A stretch of DNA of 27,714 nucleotides from an uncultured Coriobacteriaceae bacterium (GTDB lineage Bacteria > Actinomycetota > Coriobacteriia > Coriobacteriales > Atopobiaceae), in contig UWSJ01000012.1 of the NCBI GenBank assembly GCA_900549525.1, positions 1-27,714 of the forward strand, in the 5' to 3' direction. A program made the position numbers and the translations under genes. Below the pieces are notes generated by a model that ran no database searches, had not been told where the DNA came from, and saw nothing but the letters and a program-made list of their open reading frames with translations. Shown here one piece after another: positions 13,500-20,999 of this stretch (its first letter is position 1; every line of letters begins with the position of its first letter).

Positions 13500-14651
13500 T
13501 TAGATGACGACGGACTCCTCGCGCAGGTCGCCGTTCTCGACCGCCGCCACGCCGTCGGCCCCGTCCTGCTCGAACAGGCGGTGCACGAAGACGCCCACCT
13601 CGTCGCCTGGTCGCAGCGCCTCGGCCTCGGGGCTGCGCGCTGAGCGAAGCCGCTCGCCCGCAACGTCAACCTCCACCTCGACGCTTCGGCCGCGAAAGGC
13701 CACGTCAACGACCCGTCCCGGCACCGTAGACGCGGCGTAGCGGAACGTCTCCCCCGGTGCCACGAGCGTCACGTGCTCCGAGCGAACGATTGCCGGGGCC
13801 TTGGCAAACGACCCCAGACGCGAGGCGTCCGCGGCCTTCACCGAATCGCCGAAGAACGACGCCGCGAAGCTCGTCCGGGGGTTGGCGTAGATGTCGGTCG
13901 GGGTGCCCGCCTGCTCCACGTGCCCCGCATGCGTGAGGATGATCGAGTCGGCCACCTCGATGGCCTCCTCCTGGTCATGCGTGACGAAGATGCTCGTGAT
14001 CCCCAGCTGGCGCACGGTCTGCTTGAGCCAGCTGCGCAGCTCCTTGCGGATCTTGGCGTCGATGGCGGCGAAGGGCTCGTCGAGCAACAGGACGCGCGGG
14101 CTGGGAGCGAGGGCGCGCGCAAAGGCGACGCGCTGGCGCTGGCCGCCCGAAAGCTGTCCGGGGTAGCGCCCGCCGAGGTCGGCAAGGCCGATGAGCTCGA
14201 GCAGCTCGTCCACGCGCCCGCGGATACGAGCGGCGGGCTCGTGCTTGACACGCAGGCCGAAGGCGACGTTCTCGCGCACCGTCATGTAACGGAACAGGGC
14301 GTAGTTCTGGAAGACGAAGCCGATGCCGCGCTCCGCCGGGGCAACGTCGTTGACGCGCTGCCCGTCGATGACAATGTCGCCGGAATCGGGCGTCTCGAGA
14401 CCCGCGATCATGCGCAGGATGGTGGTCTTGCCCGAACCCGATGGGCCAAGCAGCGCCGCGAGCGTGCCCCTCTCCACGTCAAGACTCACGTGCTTGGAAG
14501 CCTGGAACTCGCCGTAGGTCTTGTTGATGTCGCGGAGGGACACGAAGCCCCTCTCGGCCGGGCCGGTTGCCTGGGGAGCCGCCGCGGCCCCGCCGTCTGC
14601 CCCCGGATGCCCGAGCGGGCCCGTTGCCTTGTGGTTCTTCTCGGCATCCAT
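13500..14651 (-). CDS. cysA: CysA, sulfate ABC transporter ATPase
   Basis: This is a 383-residue ATPase that drives sulfate or thiosulfate import with CysT and CysW. It shows Walker A GPSGSGKT (69-76), signature LSGGQ (167-171), Walker B RVLLLDEP (186-193) and the switch region FVTHDQEEA, then a C-terminal TOBE-like regulatory region (about 260-383). The N-terminus has about 33 extra Ala/Gly/Pro-rich residues before the ABC fold (FVSLRDINKTYG). I chose ATG 14651 because GGAGGAG lies just upstream within the end of cysW; a far longer open frame upstream only reads through cysW. It is two bases after cysW and last in the transport operon. Confidence 0.96.
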   Translation of the reverse strand: MDAEKNHKATGPLGHPGADGGAAAAPQATGPAERGFVSLRDINKTYGEFQASKHVSLDVERGTLAALLGPSGSGKTTILRMIAGLETPDSGDIVIDGQRVNDVAPAERGIGFVFQNYALFRYMTVRENVAFGLRVKHEPAARIRGRVDELLELIGLADLGGRYPGQLSGGQRQRVAFARALAPSPRVLLLDEPFAAIDAKIRKELRSWLKQTVRQLGITSIFVTHDQEEAIEVADSIILTHAGHVEQAGTPTDIYANPRTSFAASFFGDSVKAADASRLGSFAKAPAIVRSEHVTLVAPGETFRYAASTVPGRVVDVAFRGRSVEVEVDVAGERLRSARSPEAEALRPGDEVGVFVHRLFEQDGADGVAAVENGDLREESVVI

Positions 14652-14653
14652 GC

Positions 14654-15607
14654 CTACTCCTCCTCCATGCGCCGCGTGAGCACGGCCTTTGCCACCAGGA
14701 TCACCACGGCGAGCGCCACGAGAATCGTGGACACCGCGAACGCCGGGACGTACTGGAACTCGTTGAACAGGACCTCGATGTGGAGCGGCAGCGTGTTGGT
14801 GAGCCCGCGCAGATGACCGGACACCACCGAGACGGCACCGAACTCGCCCATCGCGCGCGCCGTGCAGAGGACCACGCCGTAGGTGAGCGCCCACTTGATG
14901 TGCGGCAACGTCACGCGGCGAAAGATGGTGGGGCCGGAGGCACCCATGAGAGCGGCAGCCTCCTCCTCGTCGGCGCCGCGGCTCTCGAGCACCGGGATGA
15001 CCGATCGCACCACGAACGGGAAGGTCACGAACACCGTTGCCAGCACGATGCCCGGCACGGCAAACACGATGTCCACATGCGCCGCGCGCAGCAGCGGGTA
15101 TAAGGGGCTCTTGCGCCCAAAGACGAGCAGAAACGACAGGCCCGCGATTACCGGCGACACCGCCATAGGCAGGTCGATGAGGGCTGTGAGCAGCTTCTTG
15201 CCGCGGAACGAGAAGCGCGTGGTCGCCCATGCGGCGCAGAGGCCCACGGCCGTGTTGACGCCCACCGCGACCACCGTCGCAAACAGCGTGAGCGCCAGTG
15301 CCTTGACGGCGTACTCGTCCGAGACGGCCCGCCACCAGGCGCCCGCACCCTCGCGAAACGCCGTGGCCAGCACCGCCACGAGCGGCAGGGCCAGCATGAG
15401 CGCCACGAACGCGACGGCCAGGGCAAGCAGGGCAACCTGCCCCGGCCGCAACCGCTCGCCGGTGACGGCGTCCGCAAGACGCGGACGGGCTGCGGCGCGC
15501 ATCTCGTACGCAACGGAGACGGTCGACGGCCCCTCCGAGCCCGGAGCCGTCTGGGCCTCGGCTGACGCCGACCGCATACCCTGCTGGTCAAAGTTGGATC
15601 CTGCCAC
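14654..15607 (-). CDS. cysW: CysW, sulfate ABC transporter permease
   Basis: This 317-residue inner-membrane permease is one half of the sulfate channel. Six predicted membrane segments lie between about residues 58 and 305, and the EAA loop that docks the ATPase is EEEAAALMGASGPTIFRRVTLPHIKWAL. A roughly 50-residue hydrophilic N-terminus rich in Ala and Ser precedes the first helix and is longer than usual for CysW. The GTG start at 15607 follows GGGGAGGGGAG. The gap to the cysT stop is one base, so translation is probably coupled. The order sbp-cysT-cysW-cysA matches classic sulfate import operons. Confidence 0.95.
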   Translation of the reverse strand: MAGSNFDQQGMRSASAEAQTAPGSEGPSTVSVAYEMRAAARPRLADAVTGERLRPGQVALLALAVAFVALMLALPLVAVLATAFREGAGAWWRAVSDEYAVKALALTLFATVVAVGVNTAVGLCAAWATTRFSFRGKKLLTALIDLPMAVSPVIAGLSFLLVFGRKSPLYPLLRAAHVDIVFAVPGIVLATVFVTFPFVVRSVIPVLESRGADEEEAAALMGASGPTIFRRVTLPHIKWALTYGVVLCTARAMGEFGAVSVVSGHLRGLTNTLPLHIEVLFNEFQYVPAFAVSTILVALAVVILVAKAVLTRRMEEE

Positions 15608-15608
15608 G

Positions 15609-16454
15609 TCACTCCCCTCCCCTCAGGATGCGCGCGTTTCTCGCCTGCGCCAAACCCATGCAGAACAGGATGAGAAACGCCGCCGCCAGCATCACGAGCG
15701 CCACGGCACTGGCGCCGGCGTAGTCGAACTCCTGCAGCTCGCTCATGATGACGAGCGGCGCGATCTCGGTCTGGAAGGGCATGTTGCCCGCGATGAAGAC
15801 GACGCTGCCGTACTCGCCCAGGCAACGGGACAGCGCGAGGCCAAAGCCCGTGAGCAGCGCCGGCATGAGCTCGGGGAGGATGACGCGGCGGAAGGTCGTG
15901 GCGCGACTGGCCCCCATGACCTCGGCCGCCTCTTCGTAGGCAGGGTCGAGCTTCTGGAGCACGGGCTGCACGGCACGCACTACGAACGGAATGCCCACGA
16001 ACACGAGCGCGATCGTGATGCCCGCGCGGGTGTAGGCGAGGTGGATACCGTGAGCCGCGAAGAGCGACCCGACCCAGCCCTGGTCGGTGGTGAGCGACGT
16101 GAGCGCAATGCCCGCGACCGCCGTGGGAAGCGCGAGCGGCAGCTCGACCATACCGTCAAGAACGGCGCGGCCCGGAAAACGGTAGCGCACGAGCACCCAG
16201 GCGAGCACCGTGCCCAGCAGCGCGTTAATGGCCGAAGCCACGAGCGCCGTCATGAAGCTCACGTAGAAGCTCGAGAGGGTACGGGGCCGCGTGATGGTTG
16301 CGAGGAACTTCTCGGGGCCCATCTGCGCGCCCGTAACCGCGATGGACGCGAGCGGCACGAGCACCACAAGACTCACCGCCAACAGGGTGACGGCCCCGGT
16401 CAGGCCAAAGCCGGGAATGACGCGCCTGCGCCTCGTATGGGTTCGCCGTGCCAT
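15609..16454 (-). CDS. cysT: CysT, sulfate ABC transporter permease
   Basis: This 281-residue permease pairs with CysW. It starts with a strongly basic cytoplasmic tail (RRTHTRRRRV) and then has about six membrane segments. The EAA motif is YEEAAEVMGASRATTFRRVILPELMPAL. The CLGEYGSVVFIAGNMPFQTEIAPLVI stretch is diagnostic of CysT/CysW-type sulfate permeases. GGGAGG four bases before ATG 16454 supports the start, and the gene begins nine bases after the stop of the adjacent binding protein. Confidence 0.95.
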   Translation of the reverse strand: MARRTHTRRRRVIPGFGLTGAVTLLAVSLVVLVPLASIAVTGAQMGPEKFLATITRPRTLSSFYVSFMTALVASAINALLGTVLAWVLVRYRFPGRAVLDGMVELPLALPTAVAGIALTSLTTDQGWVGSLFAAHGIHLAYTRAGITIALVFVGIPFVVRAVQPVLQKLDPAYEEAAEVMGASRATTFRRVILPELMPALLTGFGLALSRCLGEYGSVVFIAGNMPFQTEIAPLVIMSELQEFDYAGASAVALVMLAAAFLILFCMGLAQARNARILRGGE

Positions 16455-16463
16455 ATGCCCTCC

Positions 16464-17534
16464 CTACGCCGCGTATATCTCGTCAAACGTGCCGCCGTCG
16501 TCAAAGTGGTCGTGCATGGCCGCCTGCCAGCCGCCAAAGTCGTCGATCGTCGCAAGGTCGAGCTCGGGGAAGGTGCCGGCGTACTCCGCAAGCACCGTCT
16601 CGTCTGCGGGGCGGTAGTAGTTCTCGGCGCAGAGCCGCTGAGCATCGGGCTCGTAGAGCTGGGCGATGTAGGCGTCCGACACCTCGCGGGTACCCCTCTC
16701 GTCCACGACCTCGTCCACCACCGAGACGGGCGGCTGCGCCAGGATCGAGACGGACGGGACGACGAGCTCGTAGTCGTCCGGGTAGTCGCGCAGCACGAGG
16801 TGGGCCTCGTTCTCCCACGCCACCAGCACGTCGCCCTGGCCGTTCTCCACAAAGGTGCTGGTAGAGGCACGCGCGCCAGAGTCGAGCACGAGCACGTTGG
16901 CGTAGGAGGCCCGCATGTAGGCCTTGACCTCGTCCTCGTTGCCGCCGAACTGCCTGTCTGCCCACGCCCAGGCGGCGAGGTAGTTCCAGCGCGCGCCGCC
17001 CGAGGTCTTGGGGTTGGGCGTGATGACGCCCACGCCGTCGGCGGTGAGGTCGCCCCAGTCAGCGATGCCCCGCGGGTTGCCCGCGCGCACGAGGAAGACG
17101 ATGGTGGACGTGTAGGGTGCCGAGCCGTTGGGGAGCCTGTCCTGCCAGTCGCTCGCCACGAGGCCGTCGGCCGCGAGCTCGTCGATGTCGGGCGCGAGCG
17201 CGAGGGTCACCACGTCCGCCCGCAGGCCGTTTGCCACCTCGAGCGCCTGCTTGCCCGAGCCGCCGTGGGACTGGGTGACTTCGACCGACTGGCCGTCGTG
17301 CTCGGATGCCCAGCGCTCGGCGAAGAGCTTGTTGTAGGCCTCGTACAGCTCGCGCGTGGGGTCGTAGGAGACGTTGATGAGGCTGACGGCATTGCGCGCA
17401 GCGCCGCACGACGCGAGGGAAGCCGCCGCAGCAGTGCCCGTGAGCAAGGTTGCAGCACCCGTCGCGACCGTGCGGACGAATGCGCGCCGGGTGACGGGCT
17501 TATCCGCCCCGCACCTGTCTTGCCGTTTGTCCAT
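16464..17534 (-). CDS. sbp: Sulfate-binding lipoprotein, copy 1
   Basis: This is a 356-residue extracytoplasmic sulfate/thiosulfate-binding protein that delivers substrate to CysTWA. A twin-arginine signal (RRAFV, residues 16-20) is followed by a lipobox LASC with Cys43 as the likely lipid anchor. Family stretches are NVSYDPTRELYEAYNKLF, SHGGSGKQALEV and NPKTSGGARWNYLAAWAW. The ATG at 17534 is chosen because it places the signal peptide at the N-terminus; the open frame runs further upstream through non-coding repeats. It is strongly similar throughout to the second copy at 17942-19039. It lies nine bases before cysT and so is the copy most tightly tied to the transporter. Confidence 0.94.
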   Translation of the reverse strand: MDKRQDRCGADKPVTRRAFVRTVATGAATLLTGTAAAASLASCGAARNAVSLINVSYDPTRELYEAYNKLFAERWASEHDGQSVEVTQSHGGSGKQALEVANGLRADVVTLALAPDIDELAADGLVASDWQDRLPNGSAPYTSTIVFLVRAGNPRGIADWGDLTADGVGVITPNPKTSGGARWNYLAAWAWADRQFGGNEDEVKAYMRASYANVLVLDSGARASTSTFVENGQGDVLVAWENEAHLVLRDYPDDYELVVPSVSILAQPPVSVVDEVVDERGTREVSDAYIAQLYEPDAQRLCAENYYRPADETVLAEYAGTFPELDLATIDDFGGWQAAMHDHFDDGGTFDEIYAA

Positions 17535-17548
17535 GCTCGCCCCCGATG

Positions 17549-17574
17549 CCCTATTGGTGCGAGCAACTATAGGG
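17549..17574 (-). promoter_or_regulatory. Candidate operator before sulfate-binding protein copy 1
   Basis: CCCTAT (17549-17554) and ATAGGG (17569-17574) form an inverted repeat with a 14-base spacer, 15 bases upstream of the start codon. The half-site resembles the CCTA/TAGG half-sites before aprA, but the spacing differs, so a shared regulator is only a guess. Confidence 0.35.
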
Positions 17575-17671
17575 GCGGAAGAGCTGGCGCCGAGCGCGGT
17601 TCCGTGAAAACGTGTGCAGGAGGGTGGGTTGGGAGCGAAACGCGACCCCGGCGCCCCACGAGCTGGCTCCG

Positions 17672-17730
17672 CGTTCCCACGAGAGGCCTGAAATGCGCAA
17701 GTCGTGCAATTGGGGCCCTTCGTGGGAACG
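17672..17730. repeat. Dispersed palindromic repeat, copy 1
   Basis: The ends CGTTCCCACGA and TTCGTGGGAACG are inverted repeats around a 36-base core that includes AAATGCGCAAGTCGTGCAATT. Three related copies lie at 19299, 19366 and 20908. The core itself is partly conserved (GCAATTGGGGCC), which separates this family from a simple terminator. Confidence 0.8.
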
Positions 17731-17818
17731 CCCTGCCGTGCCTTTGGCCGCCACGCCGCCGGGGCCGCGGGTTTGTAAGATTGTCTGTGTAAGTCCCACG
17801 ATCCGGGGCGCCCGCCTC

Positions 17819-17899
17819 GCCGCCGGGGCCACGCCCTCGCCCTCCGCGCCCACGCTCGCAGCGCCGCCGGGGCCACGCCCTCGCCCTCCGCGCCCACGC
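17819..17899. repeat. Perfect 37-bp GC-rich direct repeat
   Basis: A 37-base unit starting GCCGCCGGGGCCACGCCC is present without mismatch at 17819-17855 and 17863-17899 (period 44), with a third partial unit from about 17907. It lies just downstream of the copy 2 binding protein stop. It looks like recent slippage or local duplication in a non-coding spacer. Confidence 0.85.
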
Positions 17900-17941
17900 C
17901 CTCCGCGCCGCCGGGGCCGCCCACGCCCGCCGCGCCGCGCC

Positions 17942-19039
17942 CTACCCGGCGTTGATCTGGTCGAACACGCCGCCGTCGGCAAAGTGGGTCGCCTGCGCTT
18001 CCTTCCACCCGCCAAAGTCGGCGATGGTCGCAAGCTCTAGCTGCGGAAACTTGTCGGCAAACTCCTTGAGCACGTTCTCGTCGGAAGGGCGGTAGAAGTT
18101 CTCGCCGGCGATGCGCTGCGCCTCCCCGGAGTAAAGGTAGTTGAGGTACTCGGTCGCCACCTCGCGCGTGCCGCGCTCGTCAACCACGGCGTCGACCACG
18201 GCCACCGACGGCTGCGCCAAAATCGACAGCGACGGCGTCACGATCTCGAAGTCGTCAGGATGGTCCTTGACGGAGAGGTACGCCTCGTTCTCCCAGGCAA
18301 TCAGGACGTCGCCCTGGCCGTTCTCCACGAAAGTGGTAGTTGCCCCACGCGCACCCGAGTCGAGCACCAGCACGTTCTTGTACAGCTTGCCAACGAAGTC
18401 CTTGATCTTGCCCTCGTCGCCGCCAAACTGCTTCTTGGCCCACGCCCACGCCGCCAGGTAGTTCCAGCGCGCACCGCCACTCGTCTTGGGGTTGGGGGTG
18501 ATCACGCCCACGCCGTCCGCCACAAGGTCGCCCCAGTCCTTGATGCCCTTGGGGTTGCCCTTGCGAACGAGAAAGTCGATGGTCGAGGTATAGGGGCTAG
18601 AGTCCTTGGGAAACTCGCTCACCCAGCCGTCCTCGATGAGGCCAGCGTCCACCAGCGAGTCGATGTCGGCCTCGAGCGCAAGCGTCACCACGTCGGCCTT
18701 GAGGCCGTTGGCCACCTCGAGTGCCTGCTTGCCCGAGCCGCCGTGGGACTGGGTGACTTCGATCGTCTGGCCGTCGTGCTCGGACGCCCAGTGCTCCGAG
18801 AAGACCTTGTTGTAGGCCTCGTACAGCTCGCGCGTGGGGTCGTAGGAGACGTTGGCTATCTGGATTGCCCCATCGGCGCCGGTGGCCGCGTCGGGCGTGG
18901 ACGCACCCACGCTGGAACCACAACCGACGAGGCCAAGGCCCACAAGCGACGCGGCGGTAGCGCCCGCGAGCGAGAGGAACGAACGACGGGAGATGCCGCG
19001 GCGTGCCGCCGGGGTCACGCGAGAATTGAATGCAACCAT
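17942..19039 (-). CDS. sbp: Sulfate-binding lipoprotein, copy 2
   Basis: This 365-residue paralogue of the protein at 16464-17534 also carries a twin-arginine signal (SRRSFLSLAG, 17-26) and a lipobox (LVGC, Cys40). The sulfate-binding stretches SHGGSGKQALEV and NPKTSGGARWN are intact, and similarity to copy 1 runs from NVSYDPTREL to the C-terminal FGGW region. It is richer in Lys than copy 1. It stands first in the transport cluster. The two copies may differ in affinity or in sulfate versus thiosulfate preference, or reflect a dosage duplication. ATG 19039 has AAGGGG upstream. A direct repeat ATGTGTC lies about 10-25 bases before the start. Confidence 0.94.
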   Translation of the reverse strand: MVAFNSRVTPAARRGISRRSFLSLAGATAASLVGLGLVGCGSSVGASTPDAATGADGAIQIANVSYDPTRELYEAYNKVFSEHWASEHDGQTIEVTQSHGGSGKQALEVANGLKADVVTLALEADIDSLVDAGLIEDGWVSEFPKDSSPYTSTIDFLVRKGNPKGIKDWGDLVADGVGVITPNPKTSGGARWNYLAAWAWAKKQFGGDEGKIKDFVGKLYKNVLVLDSGARGATTTFVENGQGDVLIAWENEAYLSVKDHPDDFEIVTPSLSILAQPSVAVVDAVVDERGTREVATEYLNYLYSGEAQRIAGENFYRPSDENVLKEFADKFPQLELATIADFGGWKEAQATHFADGGVFDQINAG

Positions 19040-19298
19040 ATGCCTGCCCCTTCATGTGTCATGTGTCTTGGAATGAAGCCGCGTCCGCCGGCCGTTGCAG
19101 CCGCGACGCCGAGAGACCCAGCCGAGTCGTGTGGGCCTCTCGGCGGCGTACACTATGCGGGCCTGGGGCCGGGGGAACGGGTGACAACCCGCGAAACCGT
19201 GTGCAAGCGCTGGTGTGGGTGCGCGCGGGGACGGGTGCAGGCGCGGGCGGGTGTGGGGGCGGGTGCAGGTCTGCATGAGCGGGGGACCTGTCGCCTAC

Positions 19299-19355
19299 GT
19301 TCCCACGAAAGGCTCGAAATGCACGGATCGCGCAATTGGCGCACTTGGTGGGAAC
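19299..19355. repeat. Dispersed palindromic repeat, copy 2
   Basis: It begins GTTCCCACGAAAGGC and ends TTGGTGGGAAC, with core CGCAATTGGCGC. Its ends and core match the copy at 17672 closely, with a few substitutions, one of which (TTGG for TTCG) weakens the right arm. Confidence 0.75.
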
Positions 19356-19365
19356 TGGCACCCGC

Positions 19366-19424
19366 GTTCCCACGAACGGGCCCCGGCCTGCAAAACGGCA
19401 GGGTCGGTCGCCTTCGTGGGAAGG
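19366..19424. repeat. Dispersed palindromic repeat, copy 3
   Basis: Ends GTTCCCACGAACGGG and CCTTCGTGGGAAGG are conserved, but the core has diverged and instead carries an internal inverted pair (GCCTGC/GCAGGG). It lies 11 bases after copy 2, making a head-to-tail pair. Confidence 0.65.
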
Positions 19425-19503
19425 TCGCCGGACGGTGCCGGGGCCGCGCCGCCCGGGCCGTGGCCGTCGGGAAACGGGGCCGCGCCGCACCTCCGCCACG
19501 TCG

Positions 19504-20070
19504 TCAGTCGACGGACGTCCCGTGCCCGAGCACGTATGCCCGGCAGGCGTCGGAGAGCCGCCGCATCCACGGGTCCGGCACGGCACGGGCCTCGCTACCA
19601 GCGACTTCGTCAGCACGTCCAATCGGCCGCCCGTCAATCTCCGCCAGCGGGGCAATTTCGTCGACAGTTCCGCAGATAAACGCCTCGTCCGCGTTGTAGA
19701 GCTCGAAAATCGAGACGTTGCGCTCACTCACGCCCAGGCCCACCGCGCGTGCAATCGATTTCACGATACCGCGCGTAATGCCGGGCAAGAGACTGTCGCA
19801 AGTGGGCAGCACCAGCTCGTCGTCGCGAATGATCTGCAGGTTTGCGCTCTCGCACTCGTGATTCTCGATCGCAAGCGTCACGTTCGCGTCGGCAATCTCG
19901 GACGACAGCGGCCGTAGGAGCGGCGCCGAGCGCGCAAAGGCCGCCGGGTCGGACATGATGGAGATGTTGGTGAGCCCCCGCGCGCCGAGAAGCCGCCACG
20001 CCACGAGGACGAGCACCGGCACGAGCAGTAAGCGCCATGCTGCCCGAACGCGCGTCAAGGCCGCCCTCAT
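19504..20070 (-). pseudogene. Chimeric remnant: ssuC permease N-terminus joined to class IV aminotransferase C-terminus
   Basis: The frame is open for 188 codons but looks like two broken genes. The first 30-45 residues (RVRAAWRLLLVPVLVLVAWR) resemble the first membrane segment of an SsuC/TauC sulfonate permease. From about residue 60 the sequence is the C-terminal half of a class IV aminotransferase (LPTCDSLLPGITRGIVKSI and IFELYNADEAFICGTVDEI), a PLP-enzyme family including IlvE and D-amino-acid transaminase. The PLP lysine and N-terminal domain are absent, so aminotransferase activity is not expected. The start ATG overlaps the ssuA remnant stop as ATGA, as in an intact ssuA-ssuC pair. A deletion between two formerly separate genes is the simplest account. 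Confidence 0.7.
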
Positions 20071-20734
20071 GCGAGCCCCGCCTGCTTGAGGGCATGTTAC
20101 CGCTTGCCTCGGCCACGATCTTCACGGCCTCGTTCGGATTGTCCTCGATCAACTTGCGGCTTATCTCCATGGCCGTGACGAAGTGCGCCGCCACGGAGGG
20201 GTTCTGCTGGAGGAACGAGTTGCCGGCGAGCATGCCACGGCACTCGAGCAGAAGGCCTGTACCGTCACGCAGTACCGTGAAGCCGCCCCCCCCACGAGGG
20301 TAGTGAGCATGGGCTCCGGCGTTGGACGTGAGAGCGGGCTGCGCCGCCGATGTGCCAAGCGTGACATCTCCGGCCTTCATGGCCTCGATGACAAGCGGAT
20401 CGGAGGAAACTGCGAGAACTCGACCTCGATACCGTCCTTGGCGAACTCATCCTTGCAGAAGCCCCCCTGGTCGCCCATGACCGTCTGCGCCGTCGAGAGC
20501 AGGTGCCCGATCGTGGACGCTTCCCGACACACCCGTCGAAGCCCCCCCCGCGGACGAACCGCCGCAGCCGGCAAGGCCGAAGAGCGCAGCACCCGCAAGC
20601 GCGCCCGTTGCTGCCAGGAAACCGCGCCGCGTCATCAGGCGGTCACCGAGCGGATGCCCCTCGAAATCCGTGAGGGCCAGCTTTCGGCCACCCTGCCCGC
20701 GGCGCGCCCACGCACCGTCAGATCGCGTATCCAT
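20067..20734 (-). pseudogene. Degraded sulfonate ABC transporter substrate-binding protein (SsuA/TauA-like)
   Basis: Pieces of one lipoprotein gene appear in three frames. ATG 20734 starts a twin-arginine lipoprotein signal (TRRGFLAATGALAGAALFGL, then AGCGGS). After an eight-base G run at about 20543-20550 (read on the minus strand) the frame changes to LLSTAQTVMGDQGGFCKDEF, typical of SsuA. A second shift leads to EAMKAGDVTLGTSAAQPALT and continues to AVKIVAEASGN. The last codons (HALKQAGLA, stop) are again in another frame. The total span is about 668 bases against about 1 kb for an intact gene, so internal sequence is lost as well. The original role was uptake of alkanesulfonates or taurine. 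Confidence 0.75.
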
Positions 20735-20907
20735 GCCCGCTCCAATCCCTTGTCCAAGCGGTTGGATGCATCCTTGGAGCAGACGAGGAGGGGCTTCGCG
20801 ACAGAGGCTGAAAACGGCGTCAGGCCGGGGCGAGGGTCGCGCACACGCACGCGTCGGGCTGACATGCGACGGCCATACGGCGTGCGCCGCAACCCTTTGT
20901 CGGGCGC

Positions 20908-20971
20908 AACCTTCCCACGAAAGACCTTGAGGTTGCGATTTTACGCAATTGGGGCCGTTCATGGGAAGGTT
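20908..20971. repeat. Dispersed palindromic repeat, copy 4
   Basis: Ends AACCTTCCCACGAAAG and CGTTCATGGGAAGGTT pair with one mismatch, and the core carries the ACGCAATTGGGGCC block shared with copy 1. It lies between the ligase and ssuA pseudogenes, at the place where the ligase reading frame lacks its own stop. Confidence 0.75.
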
Positions 20972-20999
20972 AGGCACGTAGAAGCCGCCGGATTCAGCC

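Larger units (their letters stand above)
17535..17941. other. Spacer between the two sulfate-binding protein genes
   Basis: About 400 bases without a gene. It carries a dyad close to the copy 1 start (17549-17574), one copy of the dispersed TTCCCACGAA palindrome (17672-17730) and a GC-rich tandem repeat (17819-17899). The length and repeats suggest that copy 1 may have its own promoter rather than depend only on read-through from copy 2. Confidence 0.6.
19040..19503. other. Non-coding spacer with two palindromic repeat copies
   Basis: About 460 bases between sulfate-binding protein copy 2 and the first pseudogene. It contains a G-rich simple-sequence patch (about 19205-19270) and two copies of the dispersed palindrome. 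The promoter for the sulfate import cluster should lie near 19,045-19,150, but no convincing -35/-10 pair is visible. Confidence 0.5.

Noticed and set aside
14883..17792. 969-codon plus-strand open frame antisense to the sulfate transporter genes
   Set aside because: Composition is low-complexity and charged with no fold; the opposite strand holds four well-defined genes.
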